From the NCBI RefSeq assembly GCF_015352445.1, contig NZ_JADKPO010000005.1, positions 62,001-126,000 of the forward strand: a stretch of DNA of 64,000 nt, in the 5' to 3' direction. Below the pieces are notes generated by a model, which had not been told where the DNA came from, did not search any database, and was given only the letters and a program-made list of their open reading frames with translations. Source of the stretch: Nocardioides agariphilus (GTDB lineage: Bacteria > Actinomycetota > Actinomycetes > Propionibacteriales > Nocardioidaceae). This document shows, piece after piece, positions 6,563 through 15,674 of the stretch (positions within the stretch are counted from its first letter, which is position 1; the number at the start of each line of letters is the position of its first letter). The translations under genes and the position numbers were made by a program.

Positions 6563-9132
6563 CGCCTCGTCCGGCGCTTGGAGATGCTGTCCACGGCGAT
6601 CACTGCGACGGGTGAGGCCAGCGCGGCCAGCCAGCCGAGGGTGCTCGGCCAGGACCCTCCGAGAAGGTCGGCCAGCCAGGGGATCCCCACGAACGCGAGG
6701 AGCAGGACCAGCTCGGCTGCGACGGCGGCCAGGACCCACAGGTTGTCCCGCACAGGGATGTTCCAGACGAACCTGCTGGTGCTCCGGCAGGCGAAGGCGT
6801 TGGCCATCTGACCCAGGGCGATGGCGGCGAAGGCCGTGCCGGACGCAACGGCGAGCAGGCCCGGCTCGGGGGTCGTGCCCCAGTGCCAGCCCCCGTGCAG
6901 CAGGACGACGGCGAACGCACCCAAGGACATGGCCGCCTCGGTCGCGCCGAGCAGACCGAACGAGCGCGCGAGCAGAGCACGGTCGACCAGGACCCGGCGA
7001 CGCAACCCGTCCATGAGACCGCGCCGGGGCGGCTCTCGACCCAGGGCCAGCGCGGGCAGCATGTCGGTGCCGATGTCGAGGGCCAGCACCTGGAGCACAC
7101 CGATCGCGAGAGGGAAGGAGCCGCCCGTGAGGGCCCACAGGGCGAAGGGCGCAAGCTCGGCGACGTTGTCGGTGAGGTGGTAGGTCAAGAAGCGCCGGAC
7201 GTTCTGGAAGGTCGCCCTGCCCTGCTCGATGGCGCGCACGATGGTGGCGAAGTGGTCGTCGAGGAGGACGAGGTCGGCCGACTCCCGGGCCACGTCGCTG
7301 CCGCTCGCGCCCATCGCGACCCCCACGTCGGACTCCCGCAGAGCAGGTGCGTCGTTCACGCCGTCGCCCGTCATCGCCACCACGTAGCCCCTCGCGCGCA
7401 GTTCCCGGGCGATGCGGAGCTTGCCGGCGGGAGTCACCCGGGCCACGACCGCGCCGTGGTCGTTGTCCAGGAGGTCGGCCAGCGTGGCGTCGTCGTCCGG
7501 GAGCGAGCCGCCGTCGAGCACCTGGCCGAGCGGGCCCAGCAGGCCGACCTCCTCGGCGATGGCCTTGGCCGTGCGAGGGTGGTCACCGGTGAGCATCGCC
7601 ACGCGGATGCCCGCCTTGCGGCACAGGTGGAGGGACTTCGAGACATCGGGGCGCGGAGGATCCTGCAGGGCCAGCAGGCCGAGGAACTCCAGGTCGTGCT
7701 CCATCTCCTCGCCCGCCGGTCCCGACCAGGTCCGCGTGGCGACGGCGAGCACCCGCCGTCCCGTGTCGGTGAGGGCCAGCAGCCGGTCGTGGACCAACGG
7801 TGTCGTGGGGGCACAGCGCGCCAGCACCGCCTCGGGAGCACCGAGGACGGCGACCCGGTCGCCGACGAGAGCGCTGCTCATCAGGCGTTCGGCGGTGTAG
7901 GGGACCCGCTCCGGTCGGGTCCTGGGTGCCGGCACGCCGAGTCGCAGTGAGAGACAGTGCACGGCGGCGTCCATCGGGTCCCCGTCGACGGTCCAGCCGT
8001 CAGGACGCTGCACGGTGCGCCCGGAGACGCACGCCAGGGCGGTCGCGGCGACGTGGGGAGCCAGGAGCCGGGCCTCCGGGTCGCCGGCCACGGTGCCGAC
8101 GGGGTCGTAGCCCCGTCCGTGCACCGTCACGATCCCTGAAGGCGTCACGACCTCGACCACGCTCATCCGGTTCTGCGTGAGGGTGCCCGTCTTGTCCGTG
8201 CAGATGAAGGTGGTCGCCCCGAGCGTCTCGACGGCGTCGAGCCGGCGCACGAGGGCGTGCTGCCTGGCCATCAGCTGCGCTCCGTGCGCCAGCGACAGGG
8301 TCACGGTCGGCAGCAGCCCCTCCGGCACCAGCGCGACCGAGACGCCCACCCCGAAGAGGAAGGACTCGGCCGGGGGCAGACCGAGCAGGAGCGAGGCGAT
8401 GCCGAGCATCACGCCGGTCAGGGCCGCGATCAGCGCGATCACCCGCACCACCCTGTTGAGCTGCAGGGTCAGCGGGCTGGTGTGACGCTCGGCGTGCGAG
8501 GTCATCGACGCGATCGAGGCGATGGTCGTCCGCGGTCCCGTCGCCGACACCACGGCGCGGGCCTCGCCCGACATCACGAACGTGCCCGCGAGCACCGGCT
8601 GGCCGACTCCGCGGGCGACCGCCCCGCTCTCGCCCGTGACCATCGACTCGTCCACGGCGAACCTGCCCGCCTCCACGAGCAGCATGTCAGCGGCGATGCG
8701 GTCGCCGCCGGTCAGCAGCACCACGTCGTCCACGACCAGGTCCGCAACGGGTACGTCGGACTCCGCGCCGTTGCGCACCACGCGGGTCATCGCCGGCAGC
8801 AAGGCCCGAAGCTCCTGTGTCGAGCGGTCGGCGCGGTAGTCCTGGGCGAACGCGAACAGGGCGTTGAGCAGGACGATGACGACGATGGCAGCGGACAGCT
8901 CGGGCATCCCGGCCAGCAGAGCCAGACCCGCACCGACCCACAGCAAGAGCGCCAGCAGGTGGGTCAGCTGCCGGGCGAACATCGCCCAGGCACTCTCGTG
9001 AGCGGGCTCGGGGAGGGAGTTGGGACCGTCGCGCTCCAGGCGCAGGTGCACGTCAGTGGTGGTCAGCCCGGGGGAGTCCGTGGTCGACCCCGTCGTCCCC
9101 GGCGCGCCCGCGGACGCTGACGTGGTCGTCAT
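6559..9132 (-). CDS. P-type cation-transporting ATPase (P2-type, CtpF-like)
   Basis: The 857-residue pump has an N-terminal cation-ATPase domain, TGES actuator motif near 167, the transmembrane motif VALVPEGLLPT near 267 (P-E-G-L, as in P2-type Ca/Na/K pumps), phospho-acceptor Asp313 in CTDKTGTLT, a nucleotide-binding domain (KxRIAxxL-type region), the hinge motif [11 protein letters not shown], and four to six C-terminal helices. CtpF (Rv1997) is a DosR-controlled P2-type pump in M. tuberculosis. The transported ion cannot be read from sequence. It is divergent from the beta-CASP gene and shares a gap that contains a DosR-like box. Confidence 0.92.
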   Translation of the reverse strand: MTTTSASAGAPGTTGSTTDSPGLTTTDVHLRLERDGPNSLPEPAHESAWAMFARQLTHLLALLLWVGAGLALLAGMPELSAAIVVIVLLNALFAFAQDYRADRSTQELRALLPAMTRVVRNGAESDVPVADLVVDDVVLLTGGDRIAADMLLVEAGRFAVDESMVTGESGAVARGVGQPVLAGTFVMSGEARAVVSATGPRTTIASIASMTSHAERHTSPLTLQLNRVVRVIALIAALTGVMLGIASLLLGLPPAESFLFGVGVSVALVPEGLLPTVTLSLAHGAQLMARQHALVRRLDAVETLGATTFICTDKTGTLTQNRMSVVEVVTPSGIVTVHGRGYDPVGTVAGDPEARLLAPHVAATALACVSGRTVQRPDGWTVDGDPMDAAVHCLSLRLGVPAPRTRPERVPYTAERLMSSALVGDRVAVLGAPEAVLARCAPTTPLVHDRLLALTDTGRRVLAVATRTWSGPAGEEMEHDLEFLGLLALQDPPRPDVSKSLHLCRKAGIRVAMLTGDHPRTAKAIAEEVGLLGPLGQVLDGGSLPDDDATLADLLDNDHGAVVARVTPAGKLRIARELRARGYVVAMTGDGVNDAPALRESDVGVAMGASGSDVARESADLVLLDDHFATIVRAIEQGRATFQNVRRFLTYHLTDNVAELAPFALWALTGGSFPLAIGVLQVLALDIGTDMLPALALGREPPRRGLMDGLRRRVLVDRALLARSFGLLGATEAAMSLGAFAVVLLHGGWHWGTTPEPGLLAVASGTAFAAIALGQMANAFACRSTSRFVWNIPVRDNLWVLAAVAAELVLLLAFVGIPWLADLLGGSWPSTLGWLAALASPVAVIAVDSISKRRTRR

Positions 9133-9190
9133 GTCACCACGGTCGCCTCCCGTTGCCGACCGGGCCAGAGGGCGAAGGTCGGGGCCGGCA

Positions 9191-9204
9191 GGGACCTACG
9201 GCCC
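9191..9204. promoter_or_regulatory. DosR-box-like palindrome
   Basis: GGGAC-CTAC-GGCCC sits in the divergent gap, 74 bases before the beta-CASP gene (9278) and 58 bases before the P-type ATPase start (9132). Confidence 0.6.
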
Positions 9205-9277
9205 TGCTGCCGCGGCGCCGGGTGGATCACGGTGGAGGCGGGCCACACCTGCTGACGACTCGTGACGGGATGGCGAC

Positions 9278-10738
9278 ATGGCGAGCGACACCTACCCCGA
9301 CGTGCAGACCGACGTGGACGGGCACACGCACGGGGACATCGAGCGCGACCACATCACCCCGGCTCCGACACTGACCTTCCTCGGCGCTGCCGGGACCGTG
9401 ACGGGCAGCCGCTTCCTCGTCGAGTCGGGCGCGAGCCGTGTCCTGGTCGACGCCGGGCTCTACCAGGGCGTCGCCTCCCTGCGCCGCCGGAACTGGACGC
9501 CGTTCCCGGTCTCGCCCGCCGGCTTGGACGCGGTCGTGCTGACCCATGCCCACCTCGACCACTGTGGCTTCCTGCCACGACTCGTCAAGGAGGGCTTCAC
9601 CGGGCGCATCGTCAGCACCCGGGACACCGCAGACCTCGCCGCGATCGTGCTGCGCGACAGTGCGCACATCCAGGAGGAGGACGCCAGGTGGGCCAACGAG
9701 GGTGGCTGGTCGAAGCACCGTCCGGCGCTGCCCTTGTACGACAGCGGTGACGTCGAGGCGACCCTGGGACTGTTCGAACCGGTCGAGTTCGGGGACCGGG
9801 TGTCCCTCGGCGATGGCGTGGCGGCGACGTTGCTGCCTGCGGGCCACATTCTCGGCTCGGCCGTCGCCCTGCTCGAGTCCGGTTCGCGGCGAGTGGCGTT
9901 CAGCGGAGACCTGGGCCGCCCCGGGCATCCCCTCCTCCTACCGCCCGCGCCACCGCCTCCTGTGGGCTCCTTGGTCGTCGAGTCCACCTACGGCGACCGC
10001 ACGCACCCGGTGCCGGACCCCGACGTGCTGGCCGGCGCCGTACGCCGCACGATCGCCCGGGGCGGCACGGTGCTGGTGCCGGCGTTCGCGGTGGACCGCA
10101 CCGAGCTGGTGTTGCTCGAGCTCCAGCGACTCTCGGATCTAGGACAGATACCGCGCGTCCCCGTCTACGTCGACAGCCCCATGGCACTGGCGACCCTCGA
10201 CGTGTACCGGCGAGCAGCCCGCCGCCCGTCGCCACAGCTGCGAGGCGAGTCCACCGAGGTGCTGGACGCCATCGACCACCTCGACCTCCACGCCGTCCGA
10301 GACGCGACCGCGTCACGAGAGCTGAACGAGCCGGAGTACCCGTGCATCATCGTGTCGGCATCGGGCATGGCCACCGGAGGCCGCATCGTGCACCACCTGG
10401 CCCACCAGGTGGCCGACCATCGCAACAGCGTGGTCCTCACTGGGTACCAGGCCGAGGGCACGCGCGGTCGTCAGCTCCTCGACGGGGCGCGGCACCTGAA
10501 GATGTACGGACGCTACGTGCCGGTGCGGGCGGAGGTCGTGCAGGTACCGGACTTCTCCGTGCATGCCGACGCCGACGAGCTCGTCGCCTGGGTCGCCTCG
10601 GCCCAGCGACCTCCGCACACCGTCTACGTCGTGCACGGTGAGGCCACGGCCGGCGCGGCGCTGGCCCGGCGCCTCGAGGCGGAGCTCGGACTGTGCGCGA
10701 TCGTGCCGCGCGAGGGCGAGCGCGTCCTTCTCGACTGA
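9278..10738 (+). CDS. Beta-CASP metallo-beta-lactamase ribonuclease
   Basis: The 486-residue protein has the MBL zinc motif THAHLDHCG (His90, His92, Asp94, His95), a later HILGSA His motif, FSGDLGRPG, then the beta-CASP segment with [15 protein letters not shown], and the C-terminal [12 protein letters not shown] motif that closes the RNA-processing active site. This family (RNA-specificity domain, CPSF73/TTHA0252-like) cuts RNA as endonuclease or exonuclease in the cytoplasm. Location inside a dormancy island with a DosR-like box just upstream suggests RNA turnover under low oxygen, which is inference. Confidence 0.92.
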   Translation: MASDTYPDVQTDVDGHTHGDIERDHITPAPTLTFLGAAGTVTGSRFLVESGASRVLVDAGLYQGVASLRRRNWTPFPVSPAGLDAVVLTHAHLDHCGFLPRLVKEGFTGRIVSTRDTADLAAIVLRDSAHIQEEDARWANEGGWSKHRPALPLYDSGDVEATLGLFEPVEFGDRVSLGDGVAATLLPAGHILGSAVALLESGSRRVAFSGDLGRPGHPLLLPPAPPPPVGSLVVESTYGDRTHPVPDPDVLAGAVRRTIARGGTVLVPAFAVDRTELVLLELQRLSDLGQIPRVPVYVDSPMALATLDVYRRAARRPSPQLRGESTEVLDAIDHLDLHAVRDATASRELNEPEYPCIIVSASGMATGGRIVHHLAHQVADHRNSVVLTGYQAEGTRGRQLLDGARHLKMYGRYVPVRAEVVQVPDFSVHADADELVAWVASAQRPPHTVYVVHGEATAGAALARRLEAELGLCAIVPREGERVLLD

Positions 10739-10750
10739 GGCCATGCGGAC

Positions 10751-11662
10751 TCAGTACTCGGCCTCGGGGACCACGGCGACGGTGCCGGCGGAACGCTCGA
10801 GTACGGCGGCTGCCATCGAGGCGTGCAAGAACCTGGCGACGGCGTTCTTGTGCCGCCGGCCGACCACCAGGAGGTCTGCGGTGGGGGCGGCGTCGACCAG
10901 CACCTGGTCGATGAGCCCGCTCGCCAGCTCGAGGTGGACCTCCACGTCGGGGTAGGACTCCCTGAACCCGGCCACGGACTCGGCCAGCAGCAGGCGCTCG
11001 TCGGCGGACGCCTCACTTGCGGTGGAGGGCGACTGCGTTGCGACGATGTCCCAGAAGCAGTGCATGACGGTCAGCGGGACACCTCGGCGGGAGGCTTCTG
11101 CGAAGGCGAACTCGATCACCGGCCTCGAGGCCGGTGAGCCGTCGGCGCCGACGACCACTCGGTGGGTGTCGGGGTCCTCGCGCCGTGGACGACACACGAT
11201 CGTCGGGCACGCCGCGAGCTGGGAGACCGCCACGCTGACCGAGCCCAGCAACATCCCGCGCAGCGGACCGCGTCCGCGTGAGCCCAGGACCAGCAGATGA
11301 GCGGTCCTGGACGCGTCGACGAGCGCCTGACGCGGATCGGCTTCGACCAGCTCGTGGTGCACCTCGAGGTCGGGCCCGATCCTCTGCACGAGCTCGACGG
11401 CCTCGTCCAAGATGATCCTCGCGGCCCTCCGCAAGGCGTGGACGAGCTCGCTGCGGTTGTCGCCCTCGAGTTCCAAGGCGCCCACGAACAACCTGCCGAC
11501 GGGGTCGAACGCGTGCATCAGCGTCAGCGGCCGGTGCTCGAGCGCGGCCTGTGCGGCGGCCCACACCAGGGCTCGGTCGGCGTGCTCGGACCCGTCGACG
11601 CCGACGACGATGCTTCCGGATCGATGTGCGGTCGTCACGATGCCCTCGACGTGTGAGTCCAT
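10751..11662 (-). CDS. Two-domain universal stress protein, ATP-binding type
   Basis: The 303-residue protein has two UspA domains. Domain 1 (about 15-155) keeps the complete ATP motif GSRGRGPLRGMLLGS (G-2x-G-9x-G-S). Domain 2 (about 165-300) has the altered motif GRRHKNAVARFLHAS. This asymmetric arrangement is common in actinobacterial tandem USPs. It is divergent from the GNAT/acyl-CoA synthetase gene, and a DosR-like box lies 59 bases before its start. It converges on the beta-CASP gene with a 12-base gap. Confidence 0.93.
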   Translation of the reverse strand: MDSHVEGIVTTAHRSGSIVVGVDGSEHADRALVWAAAQAALEHRPLTLMHAFDPVGRLFVGALELEGDNRSELVHALRRAARIILDEAVELVQRIGPDLEVHHELVEADPRQALVDASRTAHLLVLGSRGRGPLRGMLLGSVSVAVSQLAACPTIVCRPRREDPDTHRVVVGADGSPASRPVIEFAFAEASRRGVPLTVMHCFWDIVATQSPSTASEASADERLLLAESVAGFRESYPDVEVHLELASGLIDQVLVDAAPTADLLVVGRRHKNAVARFLHASMAAAVLERSAGTVAVVPEAEY

Positions 11663-11720
11663 CTCTCGAGGATCGTCCTGGGCCGAGGGACGAGCAACGG
11701 TCTCCGGTCCCAGCGGCGCC

Positions 11721-11734
11721 GGGACCTATGACCC
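11721..11734. promoter_or_regulatory. DosR-box-like palindrome
   Basis: GGGAC-CTAT-GACCC lies in the divergent gap, 59 bases from the USP start (11662) and 36 bases before the rightward start at 11770. The following bases (TGCTG) match those after the box at 9191. Confidence 0.6.
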
Positions 11735-11769
11735 TGCTGGGCCACGCGAGGTCGGCCGAGCATCGGACC

Positions 11770-14493
11770 ATGTCGACCTCAGCCCCTGCGCCAGCGGACG
11801 ACTCGCCCTCCCGGATGCTCCCGTTGCCGGGACCGGCGGACGTCGTGCTCGCCGACGGCAGGCTCGGTGTGATCCGGCGCCTGACACCGGATGACGGGCC
11901 GGCCCTGCACACCCTGCACGACGAGGCTTCCGAGGAGGCCCTGCGGATGCGCTTCTTCAACGTGTCGAGGCCCGCCGCCCACAGCTACGTCAACCACGTG
12001 CTGGCAGACCCTGAGACGCTCGCCCTCGTCGCCGAGACCGAGGGCCGCCTGGTGGGCCTCGCGACCGCCGAGCCGGTCAGTGAGGACGCGGTCGAGATCG
12101 CGCTTCTGGTCTCCGATGCCCACCACGGGCAAGGTCTCGGGACGCTGCTCCTGGAGCACCTGTTCGCACTCGTTCGCGACCGGGGCCTGCATCGGGTGGA
12201 GGCCGAGGTGCTCGTGGAGAACCACCCGATGCTGGAAGTCCTGCAGAACGCCGGGTACGAGCTGACACAGCACCCCGATCGCGGCGTGATGTCGGTGAAC
12301 CTGCGGGTGACGACGACTCCCGAGGTCCAGGACGCGGCCGACCGCAGGGAGTTCCAGGCAGAGTCGAAGTCCCTGGCTCCCTTGCTCGGCCCGCGATCGG
12401 TCGCCGTGGCAGGGGTGCGCAGCGACGGGAGTGGTGTCGGTGCGGCCATCCTCAGGTCCATTACTGCCAACGGCTACGCCGGGCAGGTGGCCGTCGTGCA
12501 TCCTCGGCTGACCCAGGTGTCCGGGGTGGATGCCTACCCGACGTTCGGCGACCTGCCCGACCCGGTCGACCTAGCGGTCATCGCCGTGCCGGCCGAGGCC
12601 TCGGCATCGGCTCTTGAGGACGCTGCCAGTGCTGGCGTACGCGCGGCGGTGGTGATCAGCTCGGGGTTCGGGGAGCTGGGCCAACGGGGCAGGGCGCTCC
12701 AGCGCGAGCTCTCGGTGCTGGCTCGGACCCACGGGATCAGGCTGGTGGGGCCCAACTGCCTGGGGGTGCTGGCCAACGACCCTGACGTCCGGCTCAACGC
12801 CACCTTCAATGCCCAGCAGCCGCCGCCCCCGGGTGGTCTGGCGATCGCCAGTCAGTCAGGTGGTGTCGGCATCGTGCTCCTGGACCGCGCCCGTGAGCTG
12901 GGCCTCGGCGTCCGCAGCTTCGTGTCCCTCGGCAACACCGCCGACGTCTCGAGCAACGACCTGCTCGCGGCCTGGTACGACGATCCCGGGGTCACCGCGG
13001 CGGCGCTCTACCTCGAGTCGTTCGGCAATGCCCGCAAGTTCGCCCGGTTCGCTCGCCGTTTCTCCGAGCGCAAGCCGGTGCTCGCCGCCGTCGGCGGACG
13101 CTCCGCGTCGGGACGACGCGGCGGCGCGTCGCACACGGCGGCGGCAGCCTCATCGGATGTGGCGGTGCGGGCGTTGTTCGCCCAGGCTGGCGTCATCGCA
13201 TGCGTCGACGCCGACGACCTGGCCGAGGCGGCACTGATGTTGACCCAGCAACCGCTGCCGGCAGGGCCGCGCCTCGGGGTGCTGAGCAACGCAGGCGGGA
13301 TGGGGATCCTCGTCTCCGACGCCGCCGAAGGCTTCGACCTGGTGGTGCCCGAGCTCTCCGGTGCGGTGTGCGATCGGCTGGCCGGTCTGGTCCACGGCAC
13401 CTCCGCCACCACGAACCCGATCGATGCCGGGGCAGCGGTGACACCAGACCAGATGGGGGAGATCCTCGGTGCCGTGCTGTCCTCGGGCGAGGTCGACGTC
13501 CTCGTCGCCGTGGTGGTCGCCACCGGAGTGACCGACAGCGACGCCATCGTCGAGCGGCTGGCCGAGGTCCGGTCCCGCTACCCGGCCATCCCCGTGGTGC
13601 TGGTGGCGTTGGGGGGCCTGGACGTCGGGCACCCCGCCGGCCTGACGACGTACGGCTCGACGGGCGCCGCGGTCCGCGCCATCGGCCGGGCAGTCAGCTA
13701 CGCGGCGTGGCGTGAGGTTCCTGCAGCCGCGCCGCCGGAGAGCGACCACAGCCAGGCGCTGGCGGCCCGGCAGTGGTCCCGCTCGATGCTCCGGGCCGCA
13801 CCCCCGGAGGGCCGCTGGCTCCCGGTGTCGGAGGCCACGCGGCTCCTCGAGGGCTACGGACTGCGGGTGGTCGGGCGCGTCGTGACCGGCGCCGAAGCAG
13901 CGGCGCAGGAGGCAGCGCGGATCGGCTTCCCCGTGGCGGTCAAGGTCGCCGGGGCCGGCGGGGAGCACAAGACCGAACGGCGTCTGGTCCGGACCGGCCT
14001 CGGCTCGACGAGTGCCGTCGTGCTGGCTGTGCGGTCCTTCGAGGACCAGATGGAGGGGCCCGGTCGGCCGGACGTGCTCGTGCAGCCCATGCGGGTCGGT
14101 GTCGAGGTCGCCATGGGCGTCGTCCGGGACCCCAGCATGGGACCGTTGCTCATGGTGGCAGCCGGCGGAGTGGCCACCGATGTGTGGGACGACAGGGTCT
14201 TCCTGCTCCCTCCTGTCTCCCTGGCTGACGCTCGGCGCGCGCTGCGAGGTCTGCGGCTGTGGCCGCTGCTGCAGGGCTTCAGGGGAGCCCCGGTCGCTGA
14301 CGTGGCACACCTCGAACAGCTCGTGGTGGACCTCGGCCGGTTGGCCGTGGACGTTCCCGAGATCGCCGAGCTCGACCTCAACCCGGTGATCGTGGGTCCA
14401 GACGGCTGTTCCCTCGTCGACGTCCGGCTCAGGCTCGCGGCCACCGACGAACCTGGTCCCGGGACCCCCCGTCAACTCCGGCGGATCGAGTAG
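11770..14493 (+). CDS. GNAT acetyltransferase fused to NDP-forming acyl-CoA synthetase
   Basis: The 907-residue protein has an N-terminal GNAT domain (about 25-170; acetyl-CoA loop HHGQGLGTLLLEHLF), a CoA-binding Rossmann domain (about 200-310; GPRSVAVAGV), succinyl-CoA-ligase-like domains (about 330-660), and a C-terminal ATP-grasp domain (about 690-900; FPVAVKVAG, EIAELDLNPV). The His of GASHTAAAA (His455) matches the phospho-histidine position of ADP-forming acetyl-CoA synthetases, and this residue is reported lost in the lysine acetyltransferase Pat of enterobacteria. The protein could therefore acetylate proteins, convert acetyl-CoA plus ADP to acetate plus ATP, or both. GNAT-first domain order is an actinobacterial pattern. 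The ribosome site is weak and a near-leaderless mRNA is possible. Confidence 0.9.
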   Translation: MSTSAPAPADDSPSRMLPLPGPADVVLADGRLGVIRRLTPDDGPALHTLHDEASEEALRMRFFNVSRPAAHSYVNHVLADPETLALVAETEGRLVGLATAEPVSEDAVEIALLVSDAHHGQGLGTLLLEHLFALVRDRGLHRVEAEVLVENHPMLEVLQNAGYELTQHPDRGVMSVNLRVTTTPEVQDAADRREFQAESKSLAPLLGPRSVAVAGVRSDGSGVGAAILRSITANGYAGQVAVVHPRLTQVSGVDAYPTFGDLPDPVDLAVIAVPAEASASALEDAASAGVRAAVVISSGFGELGQRGRALQRELSVLARTHGIRLVGPNCLGVLANDPDVRLNATFNAQQPPPPGGLAIASQSGGVGIVLLDRARELGLGVRSFVSLGNTADVSSNDLLAAWYDDPGVTAAALYLESFGNARKFARFARRFSERKPVLAAVGGRSASGRRGGASHTAAAASSDVAVRALFAQAGVIACVDADDLAEAALMLTQQPLPAGPRLGVLSNAGGMGILVSDAAEGFDLVVPELSGAVCDRLAGLVHGTSATTNPIDAGAAVTPDQMGEILGAVLSSGEVDVLVAVVVATGVTDSDAIVERLAEVRSRYPAIPVVLVALGGLDVGHPAGLTTYGSTGAAVRAIGRAVSYAAWREVPAAAPPESDHSQALAARQWSRSMLRAAPPEGRWLPVSEATRLLEGYGLRVVGRVVTGAEAAAQEAARIGFPVAVKVAGAGGEHKTERRLVRTGLGSTSAVVLAVRSFEDQMEGPGRPDVLVQPMRVGVEVAMGVVRDPSMGPLLMVAAGGVATDVWDDRVFLLPPVSLADARRALRGLRLWPLLQGFRGAPVADVAHLEQLVVDLGRLAVDVPEIAELDLNPVIVGPDGCSLVDVRLRLAATDEPGPGTPRQLRRIE

Positions 14494-14507
14494 CTTCGCG
14501 GCTCGCC

Positions 14508-14521
14508 GGGCCCAAGGTCCC
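14508..14521. promoter_or_regulatory. DosR-box-like palindrome
   Basis: GGGCC-CAAG-GTCCC lies 86 bases before the USP gene at 14608. TAGGCC at about 14551 is a possible -10 hexamer. Confidence 0.6.
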
Positions 14522-14607
14522 AGCACGGGAAGCCGTCGTGCCCTGTCGCCGTAGGCCCTGTCGCCGCAGCCTGGAGGCTCGCGGCACTCTCAGAACGGAC
14601 CAGCGCC

Positions 14608-15564
14608 ATGACGATGACACGACCACCACCCGCCCCTGTCGTCCTCGCCGCCGACGGCACCGCTTCCAGTGCCGGCGCGCTCCGCTACGCCGTGCAGGAG
14701 GCCGTCGCCCGGCGGACCGGGCTGAGGATCGTCCACGTGTGTCCGATGGTCACTGCGACGGTCCCGATCCGCCCGACCCCCGGAGTCCTCCCGTCGATCC
14801 CGTCGGAGCTCAGCGCCCACGGCGGACATGTTCTCGAGCGCACCGTCGAAGAGGCCCGGTCCCTTGCACCCGGGCTGGTCCTCAGCACGCTGCTCGCCCA
14901 CGGAGCCCGGGTCGGTGCCATCACGGACGCTGCAAGCGATGCGCAGCTGGTCGTGGTGGGACGCGAGACCCGGACAGGAGCAGAGCGCGTGCTGACCGGA
15001 ACCACCACGGCAGGGGTGGCCTCGCGCGCCCGGTGCCCGGTGGTGGTCGTGCCGGGCAGCTGGGAGGCCAAGGACGGCACGGAGCCCGGCGGCACCGTCC
15101 TCGTGGGGATCCGGACCGACGCAGACGCCGCGGACCTGATGACCGTGGCGCACGACTGGTGGGCGCTGCATGGTGCCGCGATCACGGTCGTGCACGCGTG
15201 GGAGCTTCCCGATCCTGTCATCGACGGCTTCGAGGGTGGCTCGCACGTCGAGAACGGGCAGGTTCGAGGCCAACGGCTGCTGGACCGCGCCCTCGCCGCC
15301 TGGCGCCACCAGCACAGTGACGTCCCCCTCGAGACGCGAGTGGTGCGTGGACACCCCGCGCCGGTGCTTGCCGCCGCCGCCGAGGCCGCTGACCTGGTGC
15401 TGGTGCGGCGGGCCCATGAGCACCGTCCGTTCGACCACCTCGGAGGCACGGTCCGCGCTCTGTTGCTGGCCTGCCGCGCCCCGGTGGAGGTCGTGCCCAC
15501 GGACCTCGCCCGGCTGTCCGCGGGCGATCTCGTGCTCGAGGAGTCCGGTCACCTCGCGAGGTGA
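14608..15564 (+). CDS. Two-domain universal stress protein
   Basis: The 318-residue protein has two UspA domains (about 10-150 and 160-300). Both ATP motifs are altered (GRETRTGAERVLTGTT and RRAHEHRPFDHLGGT). It is closely similar to the next gene (15675) across its whole length, with shared blocks such as DAQLVVVGRET and VRRAHE.RPFDHLG, so the pair is a tandem duplication. It has a 16-residue C-terminal extension not present in its neighbour. A DosR-like box lies upstream. Confidence 0.92.
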   Translation: MTMTRPPPAPVVLAADGTASSAGALRYAVQEAVARRTGLRIVHVCPMVTATVPIRPTPGVLPSIPSELSAHGGHVLERTVEEARSLAPGLVLSTLLAHGARVGAITDAASDAQLVVVGRETRTGAERVLTGTTTAGVASRARCPVVVVPGSWEAKDGTEPGGTVLVGIRTDADAADLMTVAHDWWALHGAAITVVHAWELPDPVIDGFEGGSHVENGQVRGQRLLDRALAAWRHQHSDVPLETRVVRGHPAPVLAAAAEAADLVLVRRAHEHRPFDHLGGTVRALLLACRAPVEVVPTDLARLSAGDLVLEESGHLAR

Positions 15565-15568
15565 CCGC

Positions 15569-15582
15569 AGGACGAAGGTCCT
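15569..15582. promoter_or_regulatory. DosR-box-like palindrome (perfect arms)
   Basis: AGGAC-GAAG-GTCCT has perfectly complementary 5-base arms. It starts 5 bases after the upstream USP stop and lies 92 bases before the USP gene at 15675. TATCTC near 15616 is a possible -10. It would drive the usp-devR pair and perhaps devS. Confidence 0.65.
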
Positions 15583-15674
15583 GCCTGCCCACGGCCGCAT
15601 TGCTCTGCCGTCCCCTATCTCGTCGGCGCAGCCTGGAAGGGATCGACGAGCTCCCACACGAAAGCTGGAAGGCC

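Noticed and set aside
9270-9272. ATG 9270 as the start of the beta-CASP gene
   Set aside because: It is out of frame with the long coding region, which begins at ATG 9278.
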